Below are positions 53,539 through 61,555 of a stretch of 64,000 nucleotides of DNA, piece after piece. The notes beneath the pieces are model-generated. The model ran no database searches, was not told the DNA's origin, and saw only the letters and a program-made list of their open reading frames with translations. Numbering within the stretch: the first letter of the stretch is position 1; every line of letters starts with the position of its first letter. The translations under genes were made by a program, and so were the position numbers. The stretch covers positions 1 to 64,000 of the forward strand of contig JAFOTD010000056.1 in assembly GCA_017388175.1 (NCBI GenBank), read 5' to 3'. Source of the stretch: Clostridia bacterium (GTDB taxonomy: Bacteria; Bacillota; Clostridia; Christensenellales; CAG-138).

Positions 53539-54663
53539 ATGCGTAAATGGATCAGCATTGTTTTAACGGTTTTCTTTTTCTTTTTAACGACGCCTGTCGT
53601 GCACGCGGATGCGACGGTGAAAGCGTATTGTATTCGACCGCTCCATTCGGACGTCATGATAGACCAGTCCGATGCGGACACCTGGTACAACATTGCGGGA
53701 CTAACGAAGCTTCCCGCCGTTCTGACGTTGTGCGATGCGATTGACCGCGGTTTGATCGACGAAAACGCTGCGGTCACGGTTGGGGCAAAAGCGGCTTCCA
53801 TCGGCGGACCGACCGCTTTTTTGAAAAAGGGCGAAACAATATCTGCGAAGGAACTGATTCGCGCAGCCGTAATGATCTCGGCCGGTGATGCAATCTATGC
53901 GCTCGGCGAGCATGCGTTCGGTTCCGAGGACGTGTTTCTGAGCAATATCGAGCTTACGATGAAAGCTGCAGGCGTCGATAAATCGCTGCCCGACTGCCTC
54001 GGCACCTTCATGACCTTTTCCTGCAAAGAACTGGTTTCTCTCGGGGAAAGGGCGGTTGAGAGTCCGACGTTTCTGAAATACTGTTCGGAGAAGTATTATA
54101 TTCTGAATCATGAAGACGGAAGGAAAACGGAACTTGCAAACGCAAATAAGCTCCTAACCTCTTTACCGGGTTGTATCGGTCTGTTTACCGGAAGCGCAAA
54201 ATCAGATGGATATTGCGGCGTTTTTGCGTGCAGAAGAGGTGAAACGACTTATCTCTGCGCGATCATCGGCGCACAAAACAGCAAGGTCAGGTTTGAAACT
54301 GCTGCAAAGTTGATTGAAGAGGCGTTTGCCAACTACCGTTACGTTACCATCTGCGAACCCGGCGAACCGATTCTCGAAAGCTATCCGGTCGAAGGAGGCG
54401 ATCTGGAAACCGTCGATTTATTCGCAAAGGATGAATACGCTCTTTTAATGCGAAAAAGCGAAGGAGAACCGCAAAAACGTTTTGATCTGCCTGAAGTGCT
54501 GACCGCGCCGCTCGATCCGGATCATGCGGTCGGAAGTATAGCTTTTTACAGTGCGGACGGGTCGCTTCTGCTGGAAGCTGCGCTGTATCCGGAAGAGGCG
54601 GTTACGGCGAATTGCTTTCGCGAAATTATGAAACGAATATTCGGATTCTTTCTGAACGGCTAA
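53539..54663 (+). CDS. D-alanyl-D-alanine carboxypeptidase-like pseudoenzyme
   Basis: A 374-residue exported protein with a signal peptide (about 1-23) and the PBP5/DacF fold order. All three active-site motifs are altered: GLTK at 54-57 where S-x-x-K is expected, SAG at 114-116 for S-x-N, and FTG at 216-218 for K-T-G. The nucleophile Ser is replaced by Gly, so D,D-carboxypeptidase activity is not expected. It may bind wall precursors or another protein. The ATG is eight bases after GGGAGG; a GTG at 53533 is too close. No C-terminal membrane anchor is obvious. Confidence 0.85.
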   Translation: MRKWISIVLTVFFFFLTTPVVHADATVKAYCIRPLHSDVMIDQSDADTWYNIAGLTKLPAVLTLCDAIDRGLIDENAAVTVGAKAASIGGPTAFLKKGETISAKELIRAAVMISAGDAIYALGEHAFGSEDVFLSNIELTMKAAGVDKSLPDCLGTFMTFSCKELVSLGERAVESPTFLKYCSEKYYILNHEDGRKTELANANKLLTSLPGCIGLFTGSAKSDGYCGVFACRRGETTYLCAIIGAQNSKVRFETAAKLIEEAFANYRYVTICEPGEPILESYPVEGGDLETVDLFAKDEYALLMRKSEGEPQKRFDLPEVLTAPLDPDHAVGSIAFYSADGSLLLEAALYPEEAVTANCFREIMKRIFGFFLNG

Positions 54664-54669
54664 AGAAGC

Positions 54670-54703
54670 GGGGGAATTGCACTTGCAAAGCCCCCTTTTT
54701 TTG
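54670..54703 (+). terminator. terminator of the pseudo-carboxypeptidase gene
   Basis: GGGGG and CCCCC with an inner TTGC/GCAA pair around ACTT, followed by seven T. The inner right arm is part of the next -35 box. Confidence 0.75.
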
Positions 54704-54711
54704 TTTATAAT
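54683..54711 (+). promoter_or_regulatory. promoter of M50 protease-scpAB, leaderless geometry
   Basis: TTGCAA (54683-54688), 17-base spacer, TATAAT (54706-54711), six bases, then ATG. The -35 lies within the preceding terminator hairpin. Confidence 0.75.
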
Positions 54712-54717
54712 ACAGAC

Positions 54718-55404
54718 ATGATCCTTTTTAACCTTCAATCCATTATGAATGATCCGCTCAGGTTCCTGCGGGAACTCGCGTGCTTGCTCCCTGTTATGCT
54801 GCTGAGCCTTACGCTTCACGAATGGGGACACGCTTTTGCCGCGCACAAATGCGGCGACGATACCGCAAAGAATATGGGGCGCATGACGCTCAATCCGTTT
54901 GCGCATATCGATCCGATCGGCTTTTTTATGATACTGATCGCGGGCTTCGGTTGGGCCAAGCCTGTTCCTGTCAACTCGCGCAACTTCCGGAATTACAAAA
55001 AAGGCGAAGCGATCGTATCGCTTGCCGGCGTATTCATGAACCTGATGCTCGTACTCGCGTTCTCTGCTTTGTACGTCTTTTTTCAGTATTTGTTCTATAC
55101 AAAGTCCTATGCATGGCTCGACAGCGACGTTCTGTGGACTGTTTTGCTTTACGGTATTATCCTGAACGTAACGCTGATGCTTTTCAACCTGCTCCCGATT
55201 TTTCCGCTTGACGGATACCATATCTTTGAACTGCTGTTCGCAAAGATGCTTCCGATGAAGGCTTTCCTTTTTCTCAGAAGATACGGAATGCTGATTCTGA
55301 TCGGGATTATGCTGCTGATGCGGGTGCTGGAATTTTTCCCCGCGTATGAGCTTTCCATGTGGCTGCTGGGGAAACTTGATACCATCGTGAACGCGTTGCT
55401 GTAA
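54718..55404 (+). CDS. site-2 protease family protein (M50)
   Basis: A 228-residue integral membrane metalloprotease. The zinc motif HEWGH is near residues 38-42 and the second-site motif NLLPIFPLDG near 160. Four or more transmembrane helices surround them. Substrate unknown. The ATG is exactly seven bases after the -10 hexamer and has no ribosome site, indicating a leaderless mRNA. It precedes scpA-scpB, a common clostridial neighbourhood. Confidence 0.92.
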   Translation: MILFNLQSIMNDPLRFLRELACLLPVMLLSLTLHEWGHAFAAHKCGDDTAKNMGRMTLNPFAHIDPIGFFMILIAGFGWAKPVPVNSRNFRNYKKGEAIVSLAGVFMNLMLVLAFSALYVFFQYLFYTKSYAWLDSDVLWTVLLYGIILNVTLMLFNLLPIFPLDGYHIFELLFAKMLPMKAFLFLRRYGMLILIGIMLLMRVLEFFPAYELSMWLLGKLDTIVNALL

Positions 55405-55414
55405 ATGGATGATC

Positions 55415-56182
55415 ATGGAAGAATACCGCGTATCGTTATCACAATTTGAAGGCCCGCTCGATCTTCTGCTGCATTTGATCGAAAAGGCGGAGGTCAATAT
55501 CGAGGATATCTTCGTTTCGGAGATTACCTCGCAGTACCTTGCCTACATGGATGATCTTTCAGAGCTCGATATGGATCGCGCCAGCTCGTTTCTGACAGTT
55601 GCCGCGCAGCTTTTGCTGATCAAATCGCGAAGCCTTCTTCCGCGTCCGCCTGCCGATGATGAGGAAGAGGAAGATCCGAAAGAACAGCTTCTTCGTCAGC
55701 TTCGCGAATACAAGGCTTTCAAGACGGCAAGCGAGGAATTGCACGAGCGCTTCGAAGAAGCGAAAAAAGCGCTGACACGTCTGCCTGAGGACGTGATCCT
55801 GCCTCCGCAGAAATTTGAACTGAAGAATGCAACGCTGGACCATCTATACAACGCGTTTCTTGACATTTTGAACCGCGATGAACCGGAAGAGGAGAAAGAG
55901 GACAAGTCTCAGCGCGTACGTCCCGACACGTTTACCGTCCGTGATCGTGTCGAGCATCTGAGAAGCAGGCTGAAAGAAGGCCGCGTACGTTTTTCGGATC
56001 TGTTTTCTGACATGAGTACAAAATTAGAACGGATCGTAACATTTATGGCGCTTCTCGAAATGCTTGCAAGAGGCGAGGTGCATATCACGCAGGGCGCGAC
56101 GTTCGCACCGATTTATATCCGTGCAAAGGCACTTTCGGAAAACGACCGCGAAACGGTCTATATGGATGAGGTAGAGGACTGA
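55415..56182 (+). CDS. scpA: segregation and condensation protein A
   Basis: ScpA is the kleisin subunit of the SMC-ScpAB condensin complex. The product has 255 residues. The N terminus VSLSQFEGPLDLLLHLIEKAEVNI is the SMC-head-binding signature, the middle is acidic and charged, and the C-terminal winged helix contains FMALLEMLARGEV. The start may be ATG 55409 or 55415; the latter matches the usual MEEYRV-like beginning. Its TGA overlaps the scpB ATG. Confidence 0.95.
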   Translation: MEEYRVSLSQFEGPLDLLLHLIEKAEVNIEDIFVSEITSQYLAYMDDLSELDMDRASSFLTVAAQLLLIKSRSLLPRPPADDEEEEDPKEQLLRQLREYKAFKTASEELHERFEEAKKALTRLPEDVILPPQKFELKNATLDHLYNAFLDILNRDEPEEEKEDKSQRVRPDTFTVRDRVEHLRSRLKEGRVRFSDLFSDMSTKLERIVTFMALLEMLARGEVHITQGATFAPIYIRAKALSENDRETVYMDEVED

Positions 56183-56715
56183 TGGAGAACAAAAAAGCCG
56201 CAATTGTAGAATGTATACTGTTCGTTGCGGGCGAACCGGTACTGATCACGGAGATCGCGCGGGTGCTTGAACAGGATGAAGCGTCCGTAAAAGCGCTGCT
56301 TTTTGAAATGGAAATGCGCTATCGCAATGAAGGACGGGGAATCTGCCTGCTCGCGACAGATGATACCGCGCAGCTCGTTTCGAACCGCGATTATATTCAA
56401 TACGTAGAAGCGCTTCTGCAGCCGGAACAAAAAAAGAGCGTTTCACAGTCCATTATGGAGACACTTGCGGTCATTGCGTATAAGCAGCCGGTTACGCGGG
56501 CGGAGATCGAAGCGGTTCGCGGCGTTCGGTGTGAATATGCCGTTTCGCAGCTTCAAAAGCTTGGGCTGATCGCTGCTGTCGGCAGAAAGGACGTCATCGG
56601 CAAGCCGATGCTGTATGCCACGACGGATACGTTTCTGCATAAGTTCGGGCTGCATAACCTTTCCGAGCTGCCTTCGCTTCCTTCGGAAGAGCCGGAGACG
56701 GTCGAAACCGTTTGA
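56182..56715 (+). CDS. scpB: segregation and condensation protein B
   Basis: A 177-residue partner of ScpA with two winged-helix domains. The conserved segment [26 protein letters not shown] is near residue 90 and [21 protein letters not shown] near 130. It overlaps the scpA stop by one base (TGATG). The dCMP deaminase gene follows 17 bases later. Confidence 0.96.
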   Translation: MENKKAAIVECILFVAGEPVLITEIARVLEQDEASVKALLFEMEMRYRNEGRGICLLATDDTAQLVSNRDYIQYVEALLQPEQKKSVSQSIMETLAVIAYKQPVTRAEIEAVRGVRCEYAVSQLQKLGLIAAVGRKDVIGKPMLYATTDTFLHKFGLHNLSELPSLPSEEPETVETV

Positions 56716-56732
56716 TAAGGGGGAATATCATT

Positions 56733-57230
56733 ATGAACAAGCGCACCGATTACCTCTCATGGGACGAATACTTTATGGGCGTTTCGCTGCTGTCGTCGTA
56801 TCGAAGCAAGGATCCGAGCACGCAGGTCGGAGCCTGTATTGTCAGTGAGCATAATAAAATCATGTCGGTCGGTTATAACGGCTTTCCGATCGGATGCAGC
56901 GACGACGAATTCCCGTGGGATCGCGAAGGCGAGCCGTACGATACGAAATATCCGTACGTCTGTCATGCGGAGCTGAACGCGATCCTGAACAACGCGGGAG
57001 CGTCTTTGGAAGGCTGCCGCATCTACGTTGCGCTGTTCCCCTGCAACGAATGCGCAAAGGCAATTATTCAATCCGGCATCAAGGAGGTCGTTTATCTCTC
57101 CGATAAATATAACAACACACCGATGAACCGCGCATCAAAACGGCTTTTCAATGCCGCGGGCGTACGCCTCCGCAAGCTGATTCCGAAGCGTGAATCCATC
57201 CTGATTGACTTTGATGAAAGTAAAGTATGA
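56733..57230 (+). CDS. dCMP deaminase (ComEB-like)
   Basis: A 165-residue zinc enzyme that converts dCMP to dUMP, feeding thymidylate synthesis. The zinc site is complete: CHAELNAI and PCNECAK. The N-terminal [26 protein letters not shown] is typical. The ATG at 56733 follows AAGGGGG; the longer frame from 56712 runs over the scpB end. It ends the M50-scpAB operon and has a terminator shared with the convergent ABC exporter. Confidence 0.94.
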   Translation: MNKRTDYLSWDEYFMGVSLLSSYRSKDPSTQVGACIVSEHNKIMSVGYNGFPIGCSDDEFPWDREGEPYDTKYPYVCHAELNAILNNAGASLEGCRIYVALFPCNECAKAIIQSGIKEVVYLSDKYNNTPMNRASKRLFNAAGVRLRKLIPKRESILIDFDESKV

Positions 57231-57242
57231 TGTTCATAACAG

Positions 57243-57276
57243 AAACAGCGCCGGAATTTCCCGGCGCTGTTTTTTG
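57243..57276. terminator. bidirectional terminator between dCMP deaminase and ABC exporter
   Basis: ACAGCGCCGG and CCGGCGCTGT around AATTTC with A-rich and T-rich flanks. Confidence 0.92.
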
Positions 57277-57282
57277 CTTTCG

Positions 57283-59028
57283 TTAATCACGAAGCGTTGC
57301 CTGATAGAAGTTTGCGTACAGTCCGTTTTGAGCAAGAAGAGATTCGTGCGTACCGCGTTCCACGATGCCGTCCTTGTTGATGACAATGATCTCGTCCGCA
57401 TTGCGTACCGTAGATAGACGGTGTGCAATAATTAACGTTGTTCTGCCTTCGGAAAGCGCATCGAAGCTCTTTTGAATATCGAACTCGGTAACGGTATCGA
57501 GCGCGGAGGTCGCTTCGTCGAGGATCAGGATCGGCGGATTCTTGAGAAACAGACGCGCAATCGAGATTCGCTGTTTCTGTCCTCCGGAAAGCTTTACGCC
57601 TCGCTCGCCCACTTCGGACTGGTATTGATCCGGAAACTGCATGATCTCATCATGGATATGTGCGCGAATCGCCGCTTCGACGACCTCTTCATCGGTTGCT
57701 CCGAGCCGTCCGTACCGGATATTCTCGAGAATCGAACCCGAAAACAGGAATACGTCTTGCTGAACGATACCGATGCTGCGGCGAAGGGACTCCTGCGTAT
57801 AGTCTCGAATGTCCTTGCCGTCTACGGATATGCTGCCTTCCTGCACGTCGTAGAAGCGCATCAGAAGATGACACAGCGTCGTTTTGCCACCGCCGGAAGG
57901 ACCGACAAGCGCGACTTTTTTCCCTGGCTCAACGGTCAGATTGATTCCAGAAAGAACTTTTTTTCCGTTTTCATACGCAAACCCCACGTTTGAAAATTCG
58001 ATCTTACCATTCAGCGATTTGATTTCAATCGCGTTCTCCCGATCGATAATATCGCTCTTCGTGTCAAGAATTTCAAGGAACCGCGAAAAGCCGGCCATCC
58101 CCATCATATACTGCTCGAAGAAGCTTGCAAAGCGCTTTAAAGGCGATGTAAAGGCCGAAACGTAAAGCATGAAGGTGATAAACGTCAGGGAGTTAAAACC
58201 GGATTTGCGGATGATCAGAACGCCTCCCACGGCAAGCACGATTACATTGAAAAGAGCGATGAAAAACTCTGTTCCGCTGTTAAACAAAGCCATCGTTTTG
58301 TAGTAGCGGTCCTTGGCGTGCAGAAACGCGTTGTTTCCTTCTTCAAACTTTTCGATCTCGTAATCTTCGTTTGCAAACGCCTTTGCAACACGTGCGCCTG
58401 AGATGGACGACTCGATTCCGGCGTTGATGTTTGCCATCTGTTCTTTCACGGATTTGCTTGTCGATTTCATTGAAAAGCGTGTTCTCATAACGAAAAACAA
58501 GCAAAGCGGCATCAGAATCAGCATTGCAAGCGCAATACGCCATTCGATAAAGAACATCGCAGTGAACGCGCCGAGAATCGTCAAACTTGAAATCAGAAGA
58601 TCCTCCGGACCGTGATGCGCAAGCTCGGAAATTTCAAAGAGGTCGGTCGTCGCGCGGGCCAGAAGTTTCCCCGTGCGAATTTTATCGTAAAAGCTGAACG
58701 GCAGCGTCTGTATATGTGAGAAGATATCATGCCGCATATCGGCTTCGATCCGAACGCCTAATAGGTGCCCCCAATAGTTCACTATATAGAGCATGGCGGC
58801 ACGAAGGACGTAACCCGTGAAGATTGCGCAAATCAGAATCACAAACAGTGTAATCAGGTTCTGCGATCCGGTCTGTTCGATCGCCGGAAATAACTGTTTT
58901 AATAGATAGTTCGTCAGAAGCGGAAACGCGATATCAACGCCAGCGACAAGCGTAGCGCAGCCGATATCAAGCAGAAACATGGGAAGATGCGGTTTATAGT
59001 ACCGGGCAAATCGTTTCAATTTGTTCAT
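57283..59028 (-). CDS. ABC exporter, fused membrane and ATPase domains
   Basis: A 581-residue half-transporter that dimerises and exports a lipid, peptide or drug. Six transmembrane helices occupy the first 310 residues. The ATPase domain has Walker A GPSGGGKT (near 377), the signature LSGGQ (near 480), Walker B ILILDEATSALD and the H-loop IIAHRLST. The substrate is unknown. The promoter TGGACA, 17 bases, TAAGAT lies immediately upstream, with the ATG seven bases past the -10 and no ribosome site. It is monocistronic and divergent from spoIVA. Confidence 0.93.
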   Translation of the reverse strand: MNKLKRFARYYKPHLPMFLLDIGCATLVAGVDIAFPLLTNYLLKQLFPAIEQTGSQNLITLFVILICAIFTGYVLRAAMLYIVNYWGHLLGVRIEADMRHDIFSHIQTLPFSFYDKIRTGKLLARATTDLFEISELAHHGPEDLLISSLTILGAFTAMFFIEWRIALAMLILMPLCLFFVMRTRFSMKSTSKSVKEQMANINAGIESSISGARVAKAFANEDYEIEKFEEGNNAFLHAKDRYYKTMALFNSGTEFFIALFNVIVLAVGGVLIIRKSGFNSLTFITFMLYVSAFTSPLKRFASFFEQYMMGMAGFSRFLEILDTKSDIIDRENAIEIKSLNGKIEFSNVGFAYENGKKVLSGINLTVEPGKKVALVGPSGGGKTTLCHLLMRFYDVQEGSISVDGKDIRDYTQESLRRSIGIVQQDVFLFSGSILENIRYGRLGATDEEVVEAAIRAHIHDEIMQFPDQYQSEVGERGVKLSGGQKQRISIARLFLKNPPILILDEATSALDTVTEFDIQKSFDALSEGRTTLIIAHRLSTVRNADEIIVINKDGIVERGTHESLLAQNGLYANFYQATLRD

Positions 59029-59034
59029 ATCTTC

Positions 59035-59063
59035 ATCTTACACGCTTCGGAATCATTTGTCCA
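59035..59063 (-). promoter_or_regulatory. promoter of the ABC exporter, leaderless geometry
   Basis: Minus strand: TGGACA (59058-59063), 17-base spacer, TAAGAT (59035-59040), six bases, then ATG at 59028. Confidence 0.65.
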
Positions 59064-59079
59064 TACATCGCGAAAAAAA

Positions 59080-59108
59080 GAATATGGTATTTCCGGATCG
59101 CATAAGGT
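59080..59108 (+). promoter_or_regulatory. candidate sigma-E promoter of spoIVA
   Basis: GAATATG, 14-base spacer, CATAAGGT: close to the sigma-E consensus kmATATT-N14-CATACAnT. spoIVA is sigma-E controlled in B. subtilis. Confidence 0.7.
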
Positions 59109-59136
59109 GAACCAAAAGGAGAATCGGGAGGTTTCT

Positions 59137-60615
59137 ATGGACAGAACAGCTCTTTATCGGGATATGATGGAGCGTACGCAAGGCGATATCTATTTCGGCG
59201 TAATCGGTCCGGTGCGCACAGGCAAATCTACTTTTATCAAACGATTTGCGGAACTTTTGATGGTGCCGAATATCGAAAACGAGTTTCAGAGGCAAAGACT
59301 CATCGACGAGCTGCCGCAAAGCGGAACAGGGAAAAGCATTATGACGACGCAGCCGAAGTTTGTTCCGAACGAGGGCGTCGAAGTGCGTCTTGACGAAGCG
59401 GCGACCGCAAAAATGCGGCTTGTTGACTGTGTTGGTTTTTTGGTGCCGGGCGCAATCGGATCGGAAGAGGACGGAACGCCGCGCATGGTGAGAACGCCTT
59501 GGTTCGAACAGGATATTCCTTTTGAACAGGCTGCCGAAATCGGAACGAGAAAAGTAATTGAAGACCACGCGACTGTCGGTATCGTTGTGTTGACAGACGG
59601 GACGATCACAGATCTTTCGCGGGAAAACTATCTGGAAGCCGAACAGAAATGCATGGAGGCTGTCAGTGCGGCCGGTAAGCCGTTCGTCATTCTTTTGAAT
59701 TCGGCGGATCCAAACGGCGATCTTGCCCAGCGCACTGCAGATGAAATTGAAGAGCAGTACGGCGTTCGTCCGATGATTGTCGATCTTCTGCATCTTTCGG
59801 AACGTGTGCTGACCAATCTTCTGACGGAAATCCTGTACGCGTTCCCGCTGAAAATGATCGAATTGAACGGACCGAGCTTTTTGAATGCGCTTTCTTCCGA
59901 TCATCCGGTCCTGAAAGAAATGATCGAAACGCTTTCCGTCTGCGTTCGCGACGTGCATTGCGTGCGCGACGTGCAGCGGATTGCAGAAGCTTTTTCGGAA
60001 CTTGATTTGTTCCGATCCGCGGAGGTGCAAAAGGTTGAGCTCGGTTCCGGACGTGCAAGCGTCGGCCTGCATCCGAACGAAGGCGTTTTCTATTCCATTC
60101 TGAGCGACGCCTGCGGCATGACGATTCAAAACGATTATGAGCTGATGTCGGCGGTCAACGGGTTTGTTACGGCAAAGAAGGCATACGACAGGTTGTCAAA
60201 AGCGCTGGAAAAAGCAATGCAGACCGGATACGGAATTGTTGATCCCGATCCTGAAAAGATGGAAATCTCCGAACCGGAACTCTTTAAAAGCGGCGGAAAA
60301 TACGGCGTTCGTCTGCATGCCAAAGCAAGCGGTTTGCATTTGATTCGTGTCGATATCGAAAATGATATCGAGCCTTTGATCGGAACGGAACAGCAAAGCA
60401 AAGACTTCCTGACCTATTTAAATGAGAATGCGGAAGGAGAAGGACAGGATTACCTGAACACGAATCTGTTCGGAAAATCATTGTATGATTTGATTACAGA
60501 AGGGATGCAGGGGAAAGGAACGAATATGAACGATCAGGTCCAGATAAAACTGCAGGCAGCTTTGCAAAAGATTGCCAACGACGGATGCAACGGAATGATT
60601 TGTATTATGCTTTGA
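59137..60615 (+). CDS. spoIVA: stage IV sporulation protein A (spore coat morphogenetic ATPase)
   Basis: A 492-residue ATPase that polymerises on the forespore surface as the platform of the coat. Walker A GPVRTGKS is at about residues 24-31, after the typical ALYRDMMERTQGDIYFGVIG start. The C-terminal region is the SpoIVA-type middle and tail, ending near GCNGMICIML. The ATG at 59137 is six bases after GGGAGG; the longer open frame to 58987 lies over the divergent exporter. It is transcribed alone from a sigma-E-like promoter. Confidence 0.97.
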   Translation: MDRTALYRDMMERTQGDIYFGVIGPVRTGKSTFIKRFAELLMVPNIENEFQRQRLIDELPQSGTGKSIMTTQPKFVPNEGVEVRLDEAATAKMRLVDCVGFLVPGAIGSEEDGTPRMVRTPWFEQDIPFEQAAEIGTRKVIEDHATVGIVVLTDGTITDLSRENYLEAEQKCMEAVSAAGKPFVILLNSADPNGDLAQRTADEIEEQYGVRPMIVDLLHLSERVLTNLLTEILYAFPLKMIELNGPSFLNALSSDHPVLKEMIETLSVCVRDVHCVRDVQRIAEAFSELDLFRSAEVQKVELGSGRASVGLHPNEGVFYSILSDACGMTIQNDYELMSAVNGFVTAKKAYDRLSKALEKAMQTGYGIVDPDPEKMEISEPELFKSGGKYGVRLHAKASGLHLIRVDIENDIEPLIGTEQQSKDFLTYLNENAEGEGQDYLNTNLFGKSLYDLITEGMQGKGTNMNDQVQIKLQAALQKIANDGCNGMICIML

Positions 60616-60630
60616 CAAACGCGCAAACTA
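60601..60630 (+). promoter_or_regulatory. candidate sigma-G promoter of gpr
   Basis: TGTATT (60601-60606), 17-base spacer, CAAACTA (60624-60630), near the sigma-G consensus TGMATA-N17-CATNNTA. It lies in the last codons of spoIVA and just before its terminator. Confidence 0.5.
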
Positions 60631-60631
60631 A

Positions 60632-60660
60632 ACTCGGTCGATTGACCGAGTTATTTTTTT
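60632..60660 (+). terminator. terminator of spoIVA
   Basis: ACTCGGTC (60632-60639) and GACCGAGT (60644-60651) around GATT, then TATTTTTTT. The T-run directly abuts the gpr ribosome site. Confidence 0.88.
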
Positions 60661-60670
60661 GGAGGAACCT

Positions 60671-61516
60671 ATGCGAACGGATCTTGCGTTGGAATCGAAA
60701 ACAAGGATTGCAGACTGTCCCGGAATCAGAGAAGAAAAAGAAGAAAAAGACGATATTCAAATTACCCGAATCGACGTACTCGATCATGATGCCGCACAGC
60801 GCCTTGACAAACCGATCGGTCGATACGTGACGATTTCCGCAGCCCCGGTATCATTCATGGAACAGGACAGAAGGGAGGCAATCGCAAAATGTCTTTCCGT
60901 TGAATTGCGTGCAATGGCAAGTTCCGTCGACAGTGCGCTGGTCATAGGCCTTGGAAACCGATATGTGACAGCAGATGCGCTCGGAACGAAGACGGCAGAA
61001 TACGTGCTTGTTACGCGTCATATTCACATGCACATGGAAAATTATCTGCCGGAAGGCACGCCGGTTACATCCTCGTTTTGTGCGAACGTACTGGGCGTAA
61101 CGGGAATGGAAACCGCTGAGGTTGTTTCTGCGCTGACAGAACGTATTCAACCGGATATCGTAATTCTGATTGATTCGCTTGCCGCGGCAAGCGTAGAGCA
61201 TATCGGGTGTGTGATACAATGCAATGACAGCGGAATTGCTCCCGGGTCAGGCGTCGGAAACTTTCGTACCATGCTGACAAAAGACCTGTTGCACGTGCCC
61301 GTCATTGCACTCGGCGTACCTACGGTCGTCAGTGCGGAGACGATCGTTCGGGAAAGCGGAGCAAATGCGGTCGATCTTGCAAAATGCGGAGATCTGATCG
61401 TTGCGCCGAAAGATATTGACGCGATCGTTAGGGATCTGTCCCGTGTCCTTTCGGACGCTGTCAATCTGATGCTGTTTGGTGACTTGTATCCCGCGCTTGA
61501 GAAATTATTGAGATAA
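60671..61516 (+). CDS. gpr: germination protease GPR
   Basis: A 281-residue aspartic-type protease that degrades small acid-soluble spore proteins during germination. The N terminus MRTDLALE is the target of self-processing. GLGNRYVTADALG (Asp near 105) and LIDSLAA (Asp near 171) supply the conserved acidic residues. The ATG at 60671 is five bases after GGAGGA; the in-frame TTG at 60659 overlaps the terminator. A sigma-G-like promoter starts transcription inside the left arm of the spoIVA terminator. spoIIP follows after 39 bases. Confidence 0.95.
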   Translation: MRTDLALESKTRIADCPGIREEKEEKDDIQITRIDVLDHDAAQRLDKPIGRYVTISAAPVSFMEQDRREAIAKCLSVELRAMASSVDSALVIGLGNRYVTADALGTKTAEYVLVTRHIHMHMENYLPEGTPVTSSFCANVLGVTGMETAEVVSALTERIQPDIVILIDSLAAASVEHIGCVIQCNDSGIAPGSGVGNFRTMLTKDLLHVPVIALGVPTVVSAETIVRESGANAVDLAKCGDLIVAPKDIDAIVRDLSRVLSDAVNLMLFGDLYPALEKLLR

Positions 61517-61539
61517 ATGGTTGTACCGCCGCATACGAT
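61511..61539 (+). promoter_or_regulatory. candidate sigma-E promoter of spoIIP
   Basis: AGATAAA, 14-base spacer, CATACGAT; the -10 fits CATACAnT at seven of eight positions, the -35 is weaker. Confidence 0.5.
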
Positions 61540-61555
61540 TTAGCGGAGGTGCAAG

